Under the pieces are notes generated by a model, which had not been told where the DNA came from, ran no database searches, and saw only the letters and a list, made by a program, of their open reading frames with translations. Below are positions 8,425-17,676 of a stretch of 64,000 nt of DNA, one piece after another. Position 1 is the first letter of the stretch. Every line of letters starts with the position of its first letter. A program made the translations under genes and the position numbers. The DNA is from Pseudomonas caspiana (GTDB lineage: Bacteria > Pseudomonadota > Gammaproteobacteria > Pseudomonadales > Pseudomonadaceae): assembly GCF_002158995.1 (NCBI RefSeq), contig NZ_LOHF01000020.1:54924-118923 (forward strand). The letters are read 5' to 3'.

Positions 8425-10014
8425 TTGAGCGAACTTCTCAACCGCCGCCTGGCTTTGCTTAGCGAGCGCACTAACCTCTCCCTGCTGGAGCAGTGCCTGC
8501 ACGGTATTGAGCGCGAATGCCTGCGTGTAACCGGCGATGCCCAACTGGCGCAGACGCCGCATCCGCAAGCCTTGGGCGCGGCTTTGACCCATGGCCAGAT
8601 CACCACAGACTATTCAGAATCATTACTGGAGTTCATCACTCCGGCGCTGGCCAACCCGGTCGAAACACTGGACAGCCTGGATAAAATCCACCGTTTTGCT
8701 TACACCAAGTTGGGTAACGAGCTCCTCTGGAGCCCGTCGATGCCGTGTCCGCTGCCGGATGAAAAAGATATTCCGATTGCCTATTACGGCACGTCGAATA
8801 TCGGCAAGCTCAAGTACGTCTACCGCAAAGGCCTGGCCCTGCGTTATGGCAAAACCATGCAATGCATTGCGGGTATCCATTACAACTTCTCGCTGCCGGA
8901 AAGCGTCTGGCCGCTGCTCAAGCAAACCGAAAGTTTCGAAGGCGATGCTCGCGACTACCAATCGCATGCTTACATCGGCCTGATCCGAAACTTCCGTCGC
9001 TACAGCTGGCTGCTGATGTACCTGTTCGGCGCTTCACCAGCGCTGGATGCAGGCTTCTTGCGCGGCCGTGCCCATAAGCTTGAACAGTTCGACGCTGACA
9101 CGCTGTATCTGCCTTATGCGACCAGCCTGCGCATGAGCGACCTTGGCTATCAGAGCAACGCCCAAGCGGACCTGACGCCTTGCTACAACGATCTGATCAG
9201 CTACACCGACAGCCTGCGCAAAGCGGTGGCCACGCCGTACGCTCCGTATGTCGAAGTGGGCACACATAATGCCGAAGGTGAGTGGGTTCAGCTCAACACC
9301 AATGTCTTGCAGATCGAGAACGAGTACTACTCCAACATTCGCCCCAAGCGAGTGACCTACTCGGGCGAGCGTCCGATCCAGGCCCTGATGGCACGAGGCG
9401 TGCAGTACGTTGAAGTTCGCTGCCTGGACATCAACCCGTTCCTGCCAACCGGCATCGACTTGCAGCAAGCCCGTTTCGTCGACGCCTTCGTGCTGTACTG
9501 CGCCCTGCAGGAAAGCCCGCAACTGACCAATAACGAATGCCGTAACGCTGCGTCGAACTTCCTGACGGTGGTCAAGGAAGGACGTCGCCCAGGCCTGGAG
9601 CTCAACCGCAACGACGGCACCATCGACCTGAAGGCATGGGCCACCGAGCTGTTGGAAAAGATCAAGCCTATCGCGCAATTGCTGGATCAGGCGCAAGGCA
9701 CTGACGAGCACGTCAAATCCATCGCGGCGCAGCAAGCCAAGGTCGATGACGCATCCCTGACCCCATCGGCGAAAGTGCTGGCGAGCATGAAGCAGCACAA
9801 CGAGGGGTTTACCGCATTCTCGCTGCGTCAAAGCCGTGCGCACGGTGAATACTTCCGCAGCAACCCGTTGAGCGCCGAAGAGCAGGCGCACTTCGAAGAG
9901 CTGGCCACCACCTCGATTGCCGAACAGGCAGAGCTGGAGCAAACCGAAGAACCGGTGGATTTCGATACCTTCGTCGGTGCGTATCAGGCGAGTATTTTGC
10001 GGATTAGTAACTGA
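8425..10014 (+). CDS. gshA: Glutamate-cysteine ligase
   Basis: First enzyme of glutathione synthesis (proteobacterial GshA family), joining glutamate and cysteine with ATP; 529 residues, full length. Conserved blocks include GIERECLRV, ITTDYSESLLEF and QCIAGIHYNFS. I place the start at a TTG (8425): the protein then begins with SELLNRRLALL like its relatives, and AAGGA at 8413-8417 lies 7 nt upstream. An in-frame GTG at 8410 would put that ribosome site inside the gene. A small palindrome, CCCCATATTGGGG at 8387-8399, precedes it. chaC at 24185 is the glutathione-degrading counterpart. Confidence 0.93.
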   Translation: MSELLNRRLALLSERTNLSLLEQCLHGIERECLRVTGDAQLAQTPHPQALGAALTHGQITTDYSESLLEFITPALANPVETLDSLDKIHRFAYTKLGNELLWSPSMPCPLPDEKDIPIAYYGTSNIGKLKYVYRKGLALRYGKTMQCIAGIHYNFSLPESVWPLLKQTESFEGDARDYQSHAYIGLIRNFRRYSWLLMYLFGASPALDAGFLRGRAHKLEQFDADTLYLPYATSLRMSDLGYQSNAQADLTPCYNDLISYTDSLRKAVATPYAPYVEVGTHNAEGEWVQLNTNVLQIENEYYSNIRPKRVTYSGERPIQALMARGVQYVEVRCLDINPFLPTGIDLQQARFVDAFVLYCALQESPQLTNNECRNAASNFLTVVKEGRRPGLELNRNDGTIDLKAWATELLEKIKPIAQLLDQAQGTDEHVKSIAAQQAKVDDASLTPSAKVLASMKQHNEGFTAFSLRQSRAHGEYFRSNPLSAEEQAHFEELATTSIAEQAELEQTEEPVDFDTFVGAYQASILRISN

Positions 10015-10031
10015 GCCGGAAGCACGATTAT

Positions 10032-10121
10032 CTGTAGGAGCTCACGAGCAACGCGAGGCAGCGATAGCGGTTTACCTGAAACACCCCTATGCTACCTCGC
10101 GTTGCTCGTGAGCTCCTACAG
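10032..10121. repeat. REPIN, family B (inverted pair)
   Basis: CTGTAGGAGCTCACGAGCAA on the left and the inverted copy ending in CTCCTACAG on the right. It sits between the convergent gshA and argA genes. Related copies are at 28784 and 50580. Confidence 0.9.
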
Positions 10122-10150
10122 AATCGGTGTTTGCCGCAACGATCCGGCTT

Positions 10151-11455
10151 TTACAACGCCTTCTCGAAAATCTTCGAATTACGCTGGAAGTTATACAGCG
10201 ATGCACGGGCAGCAGGCAGGCGATCAACGCTGCTTGGCTCGAAGCCACGCTCGCGGAACCAGTGCGCCGTGCGCGTGGTAAGCACAAACAGGGTTTTCAA
10301 ACCTTGTTCGCGAGCACGGGTTTCGATGCGCTCAAGCAACTCGTCACCGCGGCCGCCATGGCGGTATTCAGGGTTGACCGCCAGGCAGGCCAATTCTCCG
10401 GCTTGCGAATCCACAATCGGATACAACGCCGCACAGGCGATGATCAAACCTTCGCGCTCGACCACGCTGAACTGCTCGATCTCACGTTCCAGCACTTCAC
10501 GTGAACGACGCACCAGAATGCCCTGCTCTTCCAGCGGCGTAATCAGATCCATCAAGCCGCCGACGTCTTCAATGGCGGCTTCGCGCACCAGCTCGAATTG
10601 CTCCTGCGCCACCAGCGTACCGCCACCGTCACGGGTAAACAGCTCGGTGAGCAGCGCGCCGTCTTCCGCGTAGCTGACGATATGGCTACGGCCCACACCG
10701 CCTCGGCATGCTTCAGCGGCAGCATCCAGCAACTCGGCCTGATAGTTGTAGTTGCTGCCCAGACGCAAGATATGCGCAGGCACTTGCTGCGGACGCAGCT
10801 CACGCACCAGCCGGCCCTGCTCGTCCATCAAGCCGCGCTCCTCGCCGAACAGCAGCAACTTGTCGGCACCCAGATCGATAGCGGTTCGGGTAGCGACGTC
10901 TTCGCAGGCAATGTTGAAAATTTCACCAGTTGGCGAGTAACCGATTGGCGACAACAGCACGATGTGGCGCTCGTCCAGCAGGCGATTGATCCCCTTGCGG
11001 TCGATCCGGCGCACTTCACCGGTGTGCTGGTAGTCCACGCCTTCAAGCACGCCGATGGGCCGTGCGGTGACGAGGTTGCCGCTGGTGACCCGCAGGCGCG
11101 AGCCCTGCATCGGCGAGGCGGCCATGTCCATGGACAGACGCGCCTCGATGTCGAGACGCAAATGACCGACCGCGTCGATGACGCAGTCCAGCGTTGCAGC
11201 ATCAGTCACGCGCAGGTTGCGGTGATATTGCGGCGTCAGACCGCGAGCAGCCAGGCGGCTTTCGATCTGCGGACGCGAGCCATGAACCAGCACCAGACGC
11301 ACGCCGAGGCTGTGAAGCAGCACCAGGTCGTGGACGATATTGCCGAAGTTCGGGTGTTCAACGCCATCGCCGGGCAGCATGACGACAAAGGTACGTTCCC
11401 GGTGAGCGTTGATATAAGGCGAAGCGTGGCGAAGCCAATTGACGTATTCGTGCAT
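10151..11455 (-). CDS. argA: N-acetylglutamate synthase
   Basis: First step of arginine synthesis: acetyl-CoA plus glutamate gives N-acetylglutamate. 434 residues in the classical two-domain layout: an amino-acid-kinase-like domain (about 1-280, with VLVHGSRPQIESRL) that binds arginine as feedback inhibitor, then a GNAT acetyltransferase domain (about 290-434, with LAVNPEYRHGGRGDELL). It lies 125 bp downstream of argE on the same strand, so the two may share a transcript. Confidence 0.95.
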   Translation of the reverse strand: MHEYVNWLRHASPYINAHRERTFVVMLPGDGVEHPNFGNIVHDLVLLHSLGVRLVLVHGSRPQIESRLAARGLTPQYHRNLRVTDAATLDCVIDAVGHLRLDIEARLSMDMAASPMQGSRLRVTSGNLVTARPIGVLEGVDYQHTGEVRRIDRKGINRLLDERHIVLLSPIGYSPTGEIFNIACEDVATRTAIDLGADKLLLFGEERGLMDEQGRLVRELRPQQVPAHILRLGSNYNYQAELLDAAAEACRGGVGRSHIVSYAEDGALLTELFTRDGGGTLVAQEQFELVREAAIEDVGGLMDLITPLEEQGILVRRSREVLEREIEQFSVVEREGLIIACAALYPIVDSQAGELACLAVNPEYRHGGRGDELLERIETRAREQGLKTLFVLTTRTAHWFRERGFEPSSVDRLPAARASLYNFQRNSKIFEKAL

Positions 11456-11580
11456 AACCTGAAGAGCCTGCTGATAAAAGGACGAAAGACAGAAACACTC
11501 ACAACCGTGTGGTGGTTATCGTCGGAACAAGCATGGCTGCACGCGCACTCTCCTTATTTTTAATTCAGGCATGAGCCGAT

Positions 11581-12729
11581 TCATTTCGGGCTCAGGCAAT
11601 AATGTTCAATCAGTTGGCTTAACAGACGCACTGTAGGCTGCAAACGTGACATTTCAAGATACTCACCCGGCTGATGCGCGCAGGCAATATCACCGGGGCC
11701 CAATACCAGCGTTTCGCACCCCAGACGCTGAAAATAAGCGGCTTCGGTACCAAATGCTACCGCTTCGGCGCGATGCCCTGTAAGACGTTCGGCAACACGC
11801 ACCAGTTCCGCATCGGCCGCCTGCTCGAACGGCGGAGCCTCAGGAAACAACGGCGCGTAATCAATTTTTACCTGATGCAGTTCGGCCAGCGGCTCCAGCT
11901 TCTGACGGATCGCGGCGCGCAGTACAGTCGGATCCATGCCTGGCAGCGGGCGCAGGTCGAATTCCAATGAACACTGACCGCAAATCCGGTTCGGGTTATC
12001 CCCGCCGTGGATGCATCCGAAATTCAGGGTTGGCGTCGGCACGCTGAACTGCGGATTGCGGTACTCAAGCTGCCACTGCTTGCGCAAGCCCTTGAGCTCG
12101 CTGATTGCATCGTGCATGGCTTCCAGAGCGCTGTGTCCCAGGCTTGGATCTGAGGAGTGACCGCTGCGTCCGAGAATATCGATGCGCTCCATCATCACGC
12201 CTTTATGCAAACGAATCGGCTTGAGGCCCGTGGGCTCACCGATAACGGCCGCACGACCTAAAGGCCGCCCCGCCTCGGCCAACGCACGAGCGCCTGCCAT
12301 GGAGCTTTCCTCGTCACAGGTCGCCAGGATCAACAGCGGCTGCTTGAACGGCTTATCCAGCAACGGCTGCACGGCTTCGATAATCAACGCGAAGAAGCCT
12401 TTCATGTCACAACTGCCCAGCCCGACCCAGCGGTTGTCGACTTCGGTCAGCTTCAGCGGATCAGTTTTCCACAGGGCCTCATCGAACGGCACCGTGTCGC
12501 TGTGCCCGGCCAATACCAGCCCGCCAGGACCACTGCCGAAACTGGCCAGCAAGTTGAACTTGCCCGGCGAAACCTGCTGGATATCACACGCAAAACCCAG
12601 ATCGCCCAGCCAACCGGCCAGCAAATCAATCACCGCACGGTTGGACTGATCCAGTGAAGGCTGGGTGCAGCTCACCGAAGGGGCGGCAATCAACGCGGCG
12701 AATTGGTCTTTCATGGACGGCAAGGGCAT
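11581..12729 (-). CDS. argE: Acetylornithine deacetylase
   Basis: An M20-family metallohydrolase of 382 residues that releases ornithine from N-acetylornithine. Visible metal and catalytic motifs: GHSDTVPFD near residue 92, GLGSCDMKG near 122, and the general-base Glu in CDEESSMAG near 153; the last metal ligand, His, lies in CAHQPGEY near the C-terminus. Pseudomonas mainly recycles the acetyl group with ArgJ, so ArgE here is probably auxiliary (inference). Upstream of argA on the same strand. Confidence 0.93.
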   Translation of the reverse strand: MPLPSMKDQFAALIAAPSVSCTQPSLDQSNRAVIDLLAGWLGDLGFACDIQQVSPGKFNLLASFGSGPGGLVLAGHSDTVPFDEALWKTDPLKLTEVDNRWVGLGSCDMKGFFALIIEAVQPLLDKPFKQPLLILATCDEESSMAGARALAEAGRPLGRAAVIGEPTGLKPIRLHKGVMMERIDILGRSGHSSDPSLGHSALEAMHDAISELKGLRKQWQLEYRNPQFSVPTPTLNFGCIHGGDNPNRICGQCSLEFDLRPLPGMDPTVLRAAIRQKLEPLAELHQVKIDYAPLFPEAPPFEQAADAELVRVAERLTGHRAEAVAFGTEAAYFQRLGCETLVLGPGDIACAHQPGEYLEMSRLQPTVRLLSQLIEHYCLSPK

Positions 12730-12843
12730 GTGCGTTTCCTTTAACGGGAGAGCTTGCCGACCATCATAGGGGTATCGGGCGGTGGGAATAAACCGTTAAG
12801 GGCGGTTTGCCAGACATCTCACAGCGGCGGAGAAACGCAGAAC

Positions 12844-12934
12844 CTGTTGGAGCGGTGCTTGCCCGCGATAAGGACGACGCGGATTATCTGACATACCGCG
12901 CCGCTATGATCGCGGGCAAGCACCGCTCCCACAG
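12844..12934. repeat. REPIN, family C (inverted pair)
   Basis: Left copy GGAGCGGTGCTTGCCCGCGA and inverted right copy ending in CACCGCTCCCACAG. It lies between the divergent argE and ygiF genes, an unusual place for a REPIN because both flanks should hold promoters. Confidence 0.9.
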
Positions 12935-13066
12935 GGATGGCATTCCAGCCAACGGGATTTGATCCAGCCTGTTTAAGACCCATGTCCTGTACACTGCCCA
13001 CCCTAAGTAGCCACGCAACAACCGGCTGCACCCCGTTTATCAGTAAAAGCGTCTGGATTCCCGGCC

Positions 13067-14434
13067 ATGCAGAAAGAAACAGAAATCAAACTCCGCGTCA
13101 GCCGCGAAACCCTCGCTGCACTGCGCGATCACCCGTTGCTGAAAAAGCGTAACAAGAGCGGCTGGGAGAGCGTGGAGCTGTCCAATCAGTATTTCGATAC
13201 GCCAGAGCGCGACCTGGCCAACGCCAAGGTTGCCCTGCGCGTGCGCCGTGATGGCGACCAGATCATCCAGACCATGAAGACTCGCGGCCAAAGCGTGGCC
13301 GGATTCTCCGAGCGCAACGAGTTCAACTGGGACCTGCCCAAGGCCAAGCTGGACCTGAAGAAGCTCGACGGCGAATGCTGGCCTGAGCAATTGGCCGATC
13401 TGGACAAGAAAACCATCAAGCCGCTATTCACCACCGATTTCGTCCGTGAGCGTGCAGAAATCGCCTGGGGCCGCGGTAAAACCAAGGTTGTGATCGAAGC
13501 AGCACTGGATCTCGGTCATGTAGTGGCGGGCAAGCAGAAGGAAGAAATCTGCGAGCTGGAGCTGGAATTACGCGAAGGCGACCCGTCCGCACTGCTGGAG
13601 TTGGCCGCTGAACTGGCGGTGACCCTGCCGCTGATGCCGTGCGATATCAGCAAAGCCGAGCGCGGCTATCGCCTGCTGGACGCCAACAGCTATTCGCTGA
13701 CGCTGCCTGCTCCGCAGTTCCAGGCCGAAATGCCACTGGATGATGCTTACGCTGCTCTGGCCTTGCATTTGTTGGGCAGCAGCCAGCGTCTGGCCGAGCA
13801 ATACCGTTTCAACGGCCACTGGCGCTTGCTTCAGGACTGGGTTGCGTTGCTGGCGGAATTGCGCGCACTGACCGGCAGCCTCGGCCAGGCCGCACCACGC
13901 AGCACCAGCAGCGAACTGCGTTTGTCGCTAGATGCCTTGCTGGAAGACTGGCGTCCGCTGGTTCAAGCAGGCCAGGAAGATGAGGATGTGCGTGGCGCAG
14001 CTCACGAGCAGTTTCTTGAAGAGCTTCAGGACCCGCGCTGGGGCCTGTTCTCGCTGAGCACTTCGCGCTGGTTGCTCGCACGCAGCTGGACAGTGGAACG
14101 TAATAACCGCGGCAATCGCCAAGGCGCCGCGCAACTGGATAGCTGGCTGCCGCGTTTTCTGGCCGATGAAGCCACGGCTTTGCAACTGGGTCGTTATCAG
14201 CAGCAGCCGGAAGATCTGGCCGAGCAACTGCCGCGTATCGAGCGCATTCAGGCCTGGCTGCACCACGCCCGTGGTGCGCTGGATCTGCCGGAGCTGGATC
14301 GTCTATACGGGGAGCTGAACAAGCTGGTGCATCTGGCTGAGCAGCCGATAAGCGATGAAGTGCTGGATGCTCGCGTGCAACAGACCATCGTCGTGTTCCA
14401 GAGCCGTGCGTGGAAGACGTTGCTGCGGTTTTAA
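13067..14434 (+). CDS. ygiF: CYTH-CHAD-type inorganic triphosphatase
   Basis: A 455-residue protein with an N-terminal CYTH domain (about 1-200) carrying the ExExK metal and phosphate-binding signature (ETEIKLRV at 4-11), and a helical C-terminal region (about 215-455) resembling a degenerate CHAD domain. E. coli YgiF of the same architecture hydrolyses inorganic triphosphate. The start is the first ATG of the conserved motif; TACACTGCCCACC lies upstream without a strong ribosome site. Alternative: generic CYTH/CHAD phosphatase of unknown substrate. Confidence 0.82.
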   Translation: MQKETEIKLRVSRETLAALRDHPLLKKRNKSGWESVELSNQYFDTPERDLANAKVALRVRRDGDQIIQTMKTRGQSVAGFSERNEFNWDLPKAKLDLKKLDGECWPEQLADLDKKTIKPLFTTDFVRERAEIAWGRGKTKVVIEAALDLGHVVAGKQKEEICELELELREGDPSALLELAAELAVTLPLMPCDISKAERGYRLLDANSYSLTLPAPQFQAEMPLDDAYAALALHLLGSSQRLAEQYRFNGHWRLLQDWVALLAELRALTGSLGQAAPRSTSSELRLSLDALLEDWRPLVQAGQEDEDVRGAAHEQFLEELQDPRWGLFSLSTSRWLLARSWTVERNNRGNRQGAAQLDSWLPRFLADEATALQLGRYQQQPEDLAEQLPRIERIQAWLHHARGALDLPELDRLYGELNKLVHLAEQPISDEVLDARVQQTIVVFQSRAWKTLLRF

Positions 14435-14447
14435 GCAACGCTGATTA

Positions 14448-14537
14448 CTGTGGGAGCCAGGCTTGCTCGCGATAAGACTGGACGCGATTCACTCTAGATC
14501 GCGCCTGGCCTTATCGCGGGCAAGCCCGGCTCCTACA
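14448..14537. repeat. REPIN, family C (inverted pair)
   Basis: CTGTGGGAGCCAGGCTTGCT on the left, inverted copy GCGGGCAAGCCCGGCTCCTACA on the right. It lies between the convergent ygiF gene and the ABC importer operon. Confidence 0.9.
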
Positions 14538-14572
14538 AGAGATTACTTTTCAAATTTAGTTGTATGGGCCTC

Positions 14573-15310
14573 TTAAGCCCCCTGCTCCACCGACCCGATA
14601 AAATTCGCCAGCTCTGGCGTTCTCGGGTTGGCGAACAGGATCTTCGGATCGCCCACTTCATGCACCTTGCCTTGGTGCATGAACACCAGTTTGTCGCCCA
14701 CTTCACGGGCGAAGCGCATTTCGTGGGTCACCATGATCAGCGTCATGCCGTCTTTTGCCAGTTGGCGCACCACGCTGAGCACTTCGTTGACCAACTCCGG
14801 GTCCAACGCCGAGGTGATTTCATCGCAGAGCAATACCTTCGGCGACATCGCCAGCGCACGAGCAATCGCCACGCGCTGCTGCTGACCACCTGAAAGCCGA
14901 TCAGGGAAGGCATCGAACTTCTCACCCAGCCCGACACGTTCAAGCATCTCTTTGGCAATCTTCCTGGCTTCAGCTTTCGAAACCTTCTTCACCACCTGTG
15001 GTGCCAGCATTACGTTCTCGCCAACACTCAGGTGCGGGAACAGGTTGAACTGCTGGAAGACCATGCCGACTTTCTGCCGCAACGAGCGCAGGTCTGCGCG
15101 GGCGGCATCCAGGTACTCGCCATCGACTTCGATAACGCCGTCGTTGATCGACTCCAACCCGTTCAACGTACGCAGCAGCGTACTTTTGCCCGAACCGCTA
15201 CGGCCGATGATCGCAACAACCTGACCCTCTTCAACGGTCAGGTCGATGCCTTTGAGGACGTGATGGTCGCCGTAATATTTATGCAGCGCGGAAATTCTAA
15301 GCAGAGGCAT
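14573..15310 (-). CDS. Polar amino acid ABC transporter, ATP-binding subunit
   Basis: A 245-residue ABC ATPase of the GlnQ/HisP (PAAT) type: Walker A GRSGSGKST (about 38-46), Q-loop VFQQFNLFPHLS, signature LSGGQQQR, Walker B VLLCDEIT followed by SALD, and the switch His in MVTHEMRFA. The start at 15310 gives the family N-terminus and has GGAG at good spacing. It overlaps the upstream permease gene by 14 bp. Last gene of the four-gene importer operon. Confidence 0.93.
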   Translation of the reverse strand: MPLLRISALHKYYGDHHVLKGIDLTVEEGQVVAIIGRSGSGKSTLLRTLNGLESINDGVIEVDGEYLDAARADLRSLRQKVGMVFQQFNLFPHLSVGENVMLAPQVVKKVSKAEARKIAKEMLERVGLGEKFDAFPDRLSGGQQQRVAIARALAMSPKVLLCDEITSALDPELVNEVLSVVRQLAKDGMTLIMVTHEMRFAREVGDKLVFMHQGKVHEVGDPKILFANPRTPELANFIGSVEQGA

Positions 15311-15944
15311 GCAGTCTCCTTTCCAGGTAACGGGCACTGAGGGACAGGGGATAGCAGAGCATGAAGTAGCCCAGAGCGACGAAGCCATACACCATGAAGG
15401 GCTGGAACGTAGCGTTGGCGAGCATGCCGCCGGTTTTGGTCAATTCGGTAAAACCAATAATCGAGGTCACTGCGGTGCCTTTGACGACTTGCACCGAGAA
15501 CCCGACTGTAGGCGCAACGGCAATGCGCAGCGCCTGGGGCAGAATTACATAACGCAGTTGCTCCAGTGGCGTCATTGCCAGACTGGCAGACGCTTCCCAC
15601 TGGCCATTGGCGATCGACTCGACGCAACCGCGCCAGATCTCAGCCAGGTAAGCACTGGTAAACAGCGTGAGGGCCAACGCTGCAGCGGCCCATGGAGAAA
15701 TATCAACGCCCAGCAAAGCCACACCGAAGAACACCAGGAACAGCTGCATCAGCAGCGGCGTACCCTGAAACAGTTCGATGTAAACCTTGGCGATAACGCG
15801 TGGCGCATTGAGCTTGGCGATGCGCATACACATGACCAGCAAACCGATCACGCCGCCGCCGATGAACGCCACCAACGACAGGGCCAGGGTCCACTGCAGG
15901 CCGGTGAGCAAGTTACGCACAACATCCCAGAGGGTGAAATCCAT
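15297..15944 (-). CDS. Polar amino acid ABC transporter, permease subunit 2
   Basis: A 215-residue HisM/GlnP-type permease with about five membrane helices and the EAA loop (YLAEIWRGCVESIANGQWEA followed by the AMTPLEQLRYVILPQA stretch) that contacts the ATPase. It starts in an overlap with the stop of the other permease at 15944 (TGATG), so the two are translationally coupled and probably form a heterodimeric channel. Confidence 0.91.
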   Translation of the reverse strand: MDFTLWDVVRNLLTGLQWTLALSLVAFIGGGVIGLLVMCMRIAKLNAPRVIAKVYIELFQGTPLLMQLFLVFFGVALLGVDISPWAAAALALTLFTSAYLAEIWRGCVESIANGQWEASASLAMTPLEQLRYVILPQALRIAVAPTVGFSVQVVKGTAVTSIIGFTELTKTGGMLANATFQPFMVYGFVALGYFMLCYPLSLSARYLERRLHASA

Positions 15945-16609
15945 CAGCTTTTCCTCGAAATGTAGCGACGACCAATCCAGGCCAGAAGCTGGCGAACCAT
16001 CAGTGCCATAAAGAGGTAGATCAGCGTCGTGACGATGTACGTCTCGAAAGCCCGAAAATTACGCGACTGAATGAAGTTGGCGAAGAAGCTCAACTCCTCG
16101 GTAGCGATCTGTGAACAGACCGCCGAACCGAGCATCACGATAATGATCTGGCTGCTCAATGCCGGCCAGACTTTACCCAATGCGGGAATCAGCACGACGT
16201 AGCGGAACGCCTCGAAGCGCGTCATCGCCAATGCGGCAGCGGCTTCCAGCTGGCCTTTGGGAATCGCCTGGATGCCTGCACGGATAATTTCCGTCGAGTA
16301 AGCGCCCAGGTTGATCACCATGGCCAGAATCGCCGCCTGCCATTCGGAAATCTGCAGGCCCAGAGACGGCAGCCCGAAGAAGATGAAGAACAACTGCACC
16401 AGGAACGGCGTGTTGCGTATCAGCTCGACATAGACCCCAAAAATCGCCGAGAACGGCTGAATCTTCCAGGCCCGCACGATGGCGCCGATGATGCCCAGGC
16501 CGACCCCGAGCAACGTGCCAATGGCGGTCAACTCCAGGGTAAACAAAGCCCCGCGCAGAAGCAGATCGGCATTCTGCATGACCGGTGCAAAGTCAAAGTT
16601 GTAAGCCAT
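15944..16609 (-). CDS. Polar amino acid ABC transporter, permease subunit 1
   Basis: A 221-residue permease of the same family, with a YSTEIIRAGIQAIPKGQLEA coupling loop and a FEAFRYVVLIPALGKVWP tail. The start is preceded by GGAGG on the minus strand. It lies 29 bp downstream of the binding-protein gene. Confidence 0.91.
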   Translation of the reverse strand: MAYNFDFAPVMQNADLLLRGALFTLELTAIGTLLGVGLGIIGAIVRAWKIQPFSAIFGVYVELIRNTPFLVQLFFIFFGLPSLGLQISEWQAAILAMVINLGAYSTEIIRAGIQAIPKGQLEAAAALAMTRFEAFRYVVLIPALGKVWPALSSQIIIVMLGSAVCSQIATEELSFFANFIQSRNFRAFETYIVTTLIYLFMALMVRQLLAWIGRRYISRKS

Positions 16610-16638
16610 TGGCAGCCTCCGAAATCAGTAAACAGTTA

Positions 16639-17424
16639 TCAGAGGTCAGCGGGCAGAGGCTGCTTGAGCCAGGTCTGGGAGTTCTTCTCCAGTGCGCCAT
16701 CTTTCTTGGCGGCATCAATGATTTCATTGACCTTGGCCAGCAGCGCGCCCTGATCCTTGTTGACACCCACATACACCGGGGAATCCTTGAGTTTCACTTT
16801 CAGCTCAGGGATGCGCTTCGGGTTCTTCTCACTGATCGCGACCATTACCACGTTGCCGCTGGCGATCAGGTCAGTCTGGCCAGCCAGATAAGCCGCAATA
16901 GTGGAGTTGTTGTCTTCAAAGCGCTTGATGGTCGCTTCTTTCGGCGCAACAGCGGTCAGCTCGATATCTTCGATAGCGCCGCGGGTGACGCTGATGGTCT
17001 TGCCTTTGAGATCGTCCAGACCTTTGATCGACGCCTCAGGTGGACCGAACACCGCCAGGTAGAAAGGCGCGTAGGCCTTGGAGAAGTCGATGACTTTCTC
17101 ACGATCAGGGTTCTTGCCGAGGCTGGAGATCACCAGATCCACCTTGCCAGTGGTCAGGTACGGAATGCGGTTGGTGCTGTTGACCGGCGTCAGCTCCAGT
17201 TTGACCTTGAGCTGGTCAGCGATCAGCTTCGCGGTGTCGATGTCCAGGCCACGGGGCTTCATATCCGGACCTACCGAGCCAAACGGCGGGAAGTCCTGTG
17301 GCACGGCAACTTTCAACGTGCCGCGTTTCACGACGTCGTCCAGACCATCGGCGTGGGCAGGTGCCTGGCTGAGCATGAGGCTGGCAAACAGGGCAGTAAG
17401 CAGAGCGCTGTAACGCTTGGTCAT
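16639..17424 (-). CDS. Polar amino acid ABC transporter, periplasmic binding protein
   Basis: A 261-residue family-3 solute-binding protein. Signal peptide MTKRYSALLTALFAS... is cleaved after AHA (about residue 25). The mature fold shows the usual VAVPQDFPPFG opening and the NRIPYLTTGKVDLVIS segment, whose Arg contacts the ligand alpha-carboxylate in this family. Start at 17424 (not an upstream in-frame ATG) gives a clean signal peptide and has GGAG 7 nt before it. First gene of the operon; the ligand is some amino acid or derivative, not identifiable here. Confidence 0.9.
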   Translation of the reverse strand: MTKRYSALLTALFASLMLSQAPAHADGLDDVVKRGTLKVAVPQDFPPFGSVGPDMKPRGLDIDTAKLIADQLKVKLELTPVNSTNRIPYLTTGKVDLVISSLGKNPDREKVIDFSKAYAPFYLAVFGPPEASIKGLDDLKGKTISVTRGAIEDIELTAVAPKEATIKRFEDNNSTIAAYLAGQTDLIASGNVVMVAISEKNPKRIPELKVKLKDSPVYVGVNKDQGALLAKVNEIIDAAKKDGALEKNSQTWLKQPLPADL

Positions 17425-17535
17425 AGGAAGACTCCGTGAAGGACGACAGATGTTTGTCCGCAACCTCAGTGCACAGCCCATGCCATCCGTTCATACGCAG
17501 CCATAAACCAAGGCTTTGCGCTGAATTTCGGTCTT

Positions 17536-17550
17536 ACTGGTCTGACCAGT
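17536..17550. promoter_or_regulatory. FadR/PdhR-type operator, importer side
   Basis: A perfect palindrome ACTGGT-CTG-ACCAGT. The core TGGTnnnACCA is the consensus recognised by FadR/PdhR-subfamily GntR regulators, and such a regulator is encoded 127 bp away. It lies just downstream of a minus-strand -10 candidate (17557-17562), where a bound repressor would block the importer operon. Confidence 0.75.
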
Positions 17551-17556
17551 CAAACC

Positions 17557-17562
17557 ATTCTA
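17557..17562 (-). promoter_or_regulatory. Candidate -10 box of the importer operon
   Basis: TAGAAT read on the minus strand, about 133 bp before the binding-protein start and 6 bp from the palindrome at 17536-17550. No clear -35 was found. Confidence 0.35.
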
Positions 17563-17660
17563 CGCCCTGCTTTGGCGCGCCAGAGAGCCCGGCCGCCCTA
17601 GGCTTGGGCGTCGCTTGCCGAATTGTGAAGATGGTTATAAAAGGGACTTTTCGCGGACTG

Positions 17661-17675
17661 ACTGGCCTGAACAGT
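17661..17675. promoter_or_regulatory. FadR-type operator, regulator side
   Basis: ACTGGC-CTG-AACAGT, the same 15-bp site as at 17536-17550 with two changes. It ends 1 bp before the ATG of the FadR-type gene, and a TATAAA -10 candidate is at 17636-17641, so binding here would repress the regulator itself. Confidence 0.6.
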
Positions 17676-17676
17676 G

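Noticed and set aside
16585..17439. 284-codon plus-strand frame over the importer binding-protein gene
   Set aside because: Antisense to a clear periplasmic binding protein with signal peptide and operon context.
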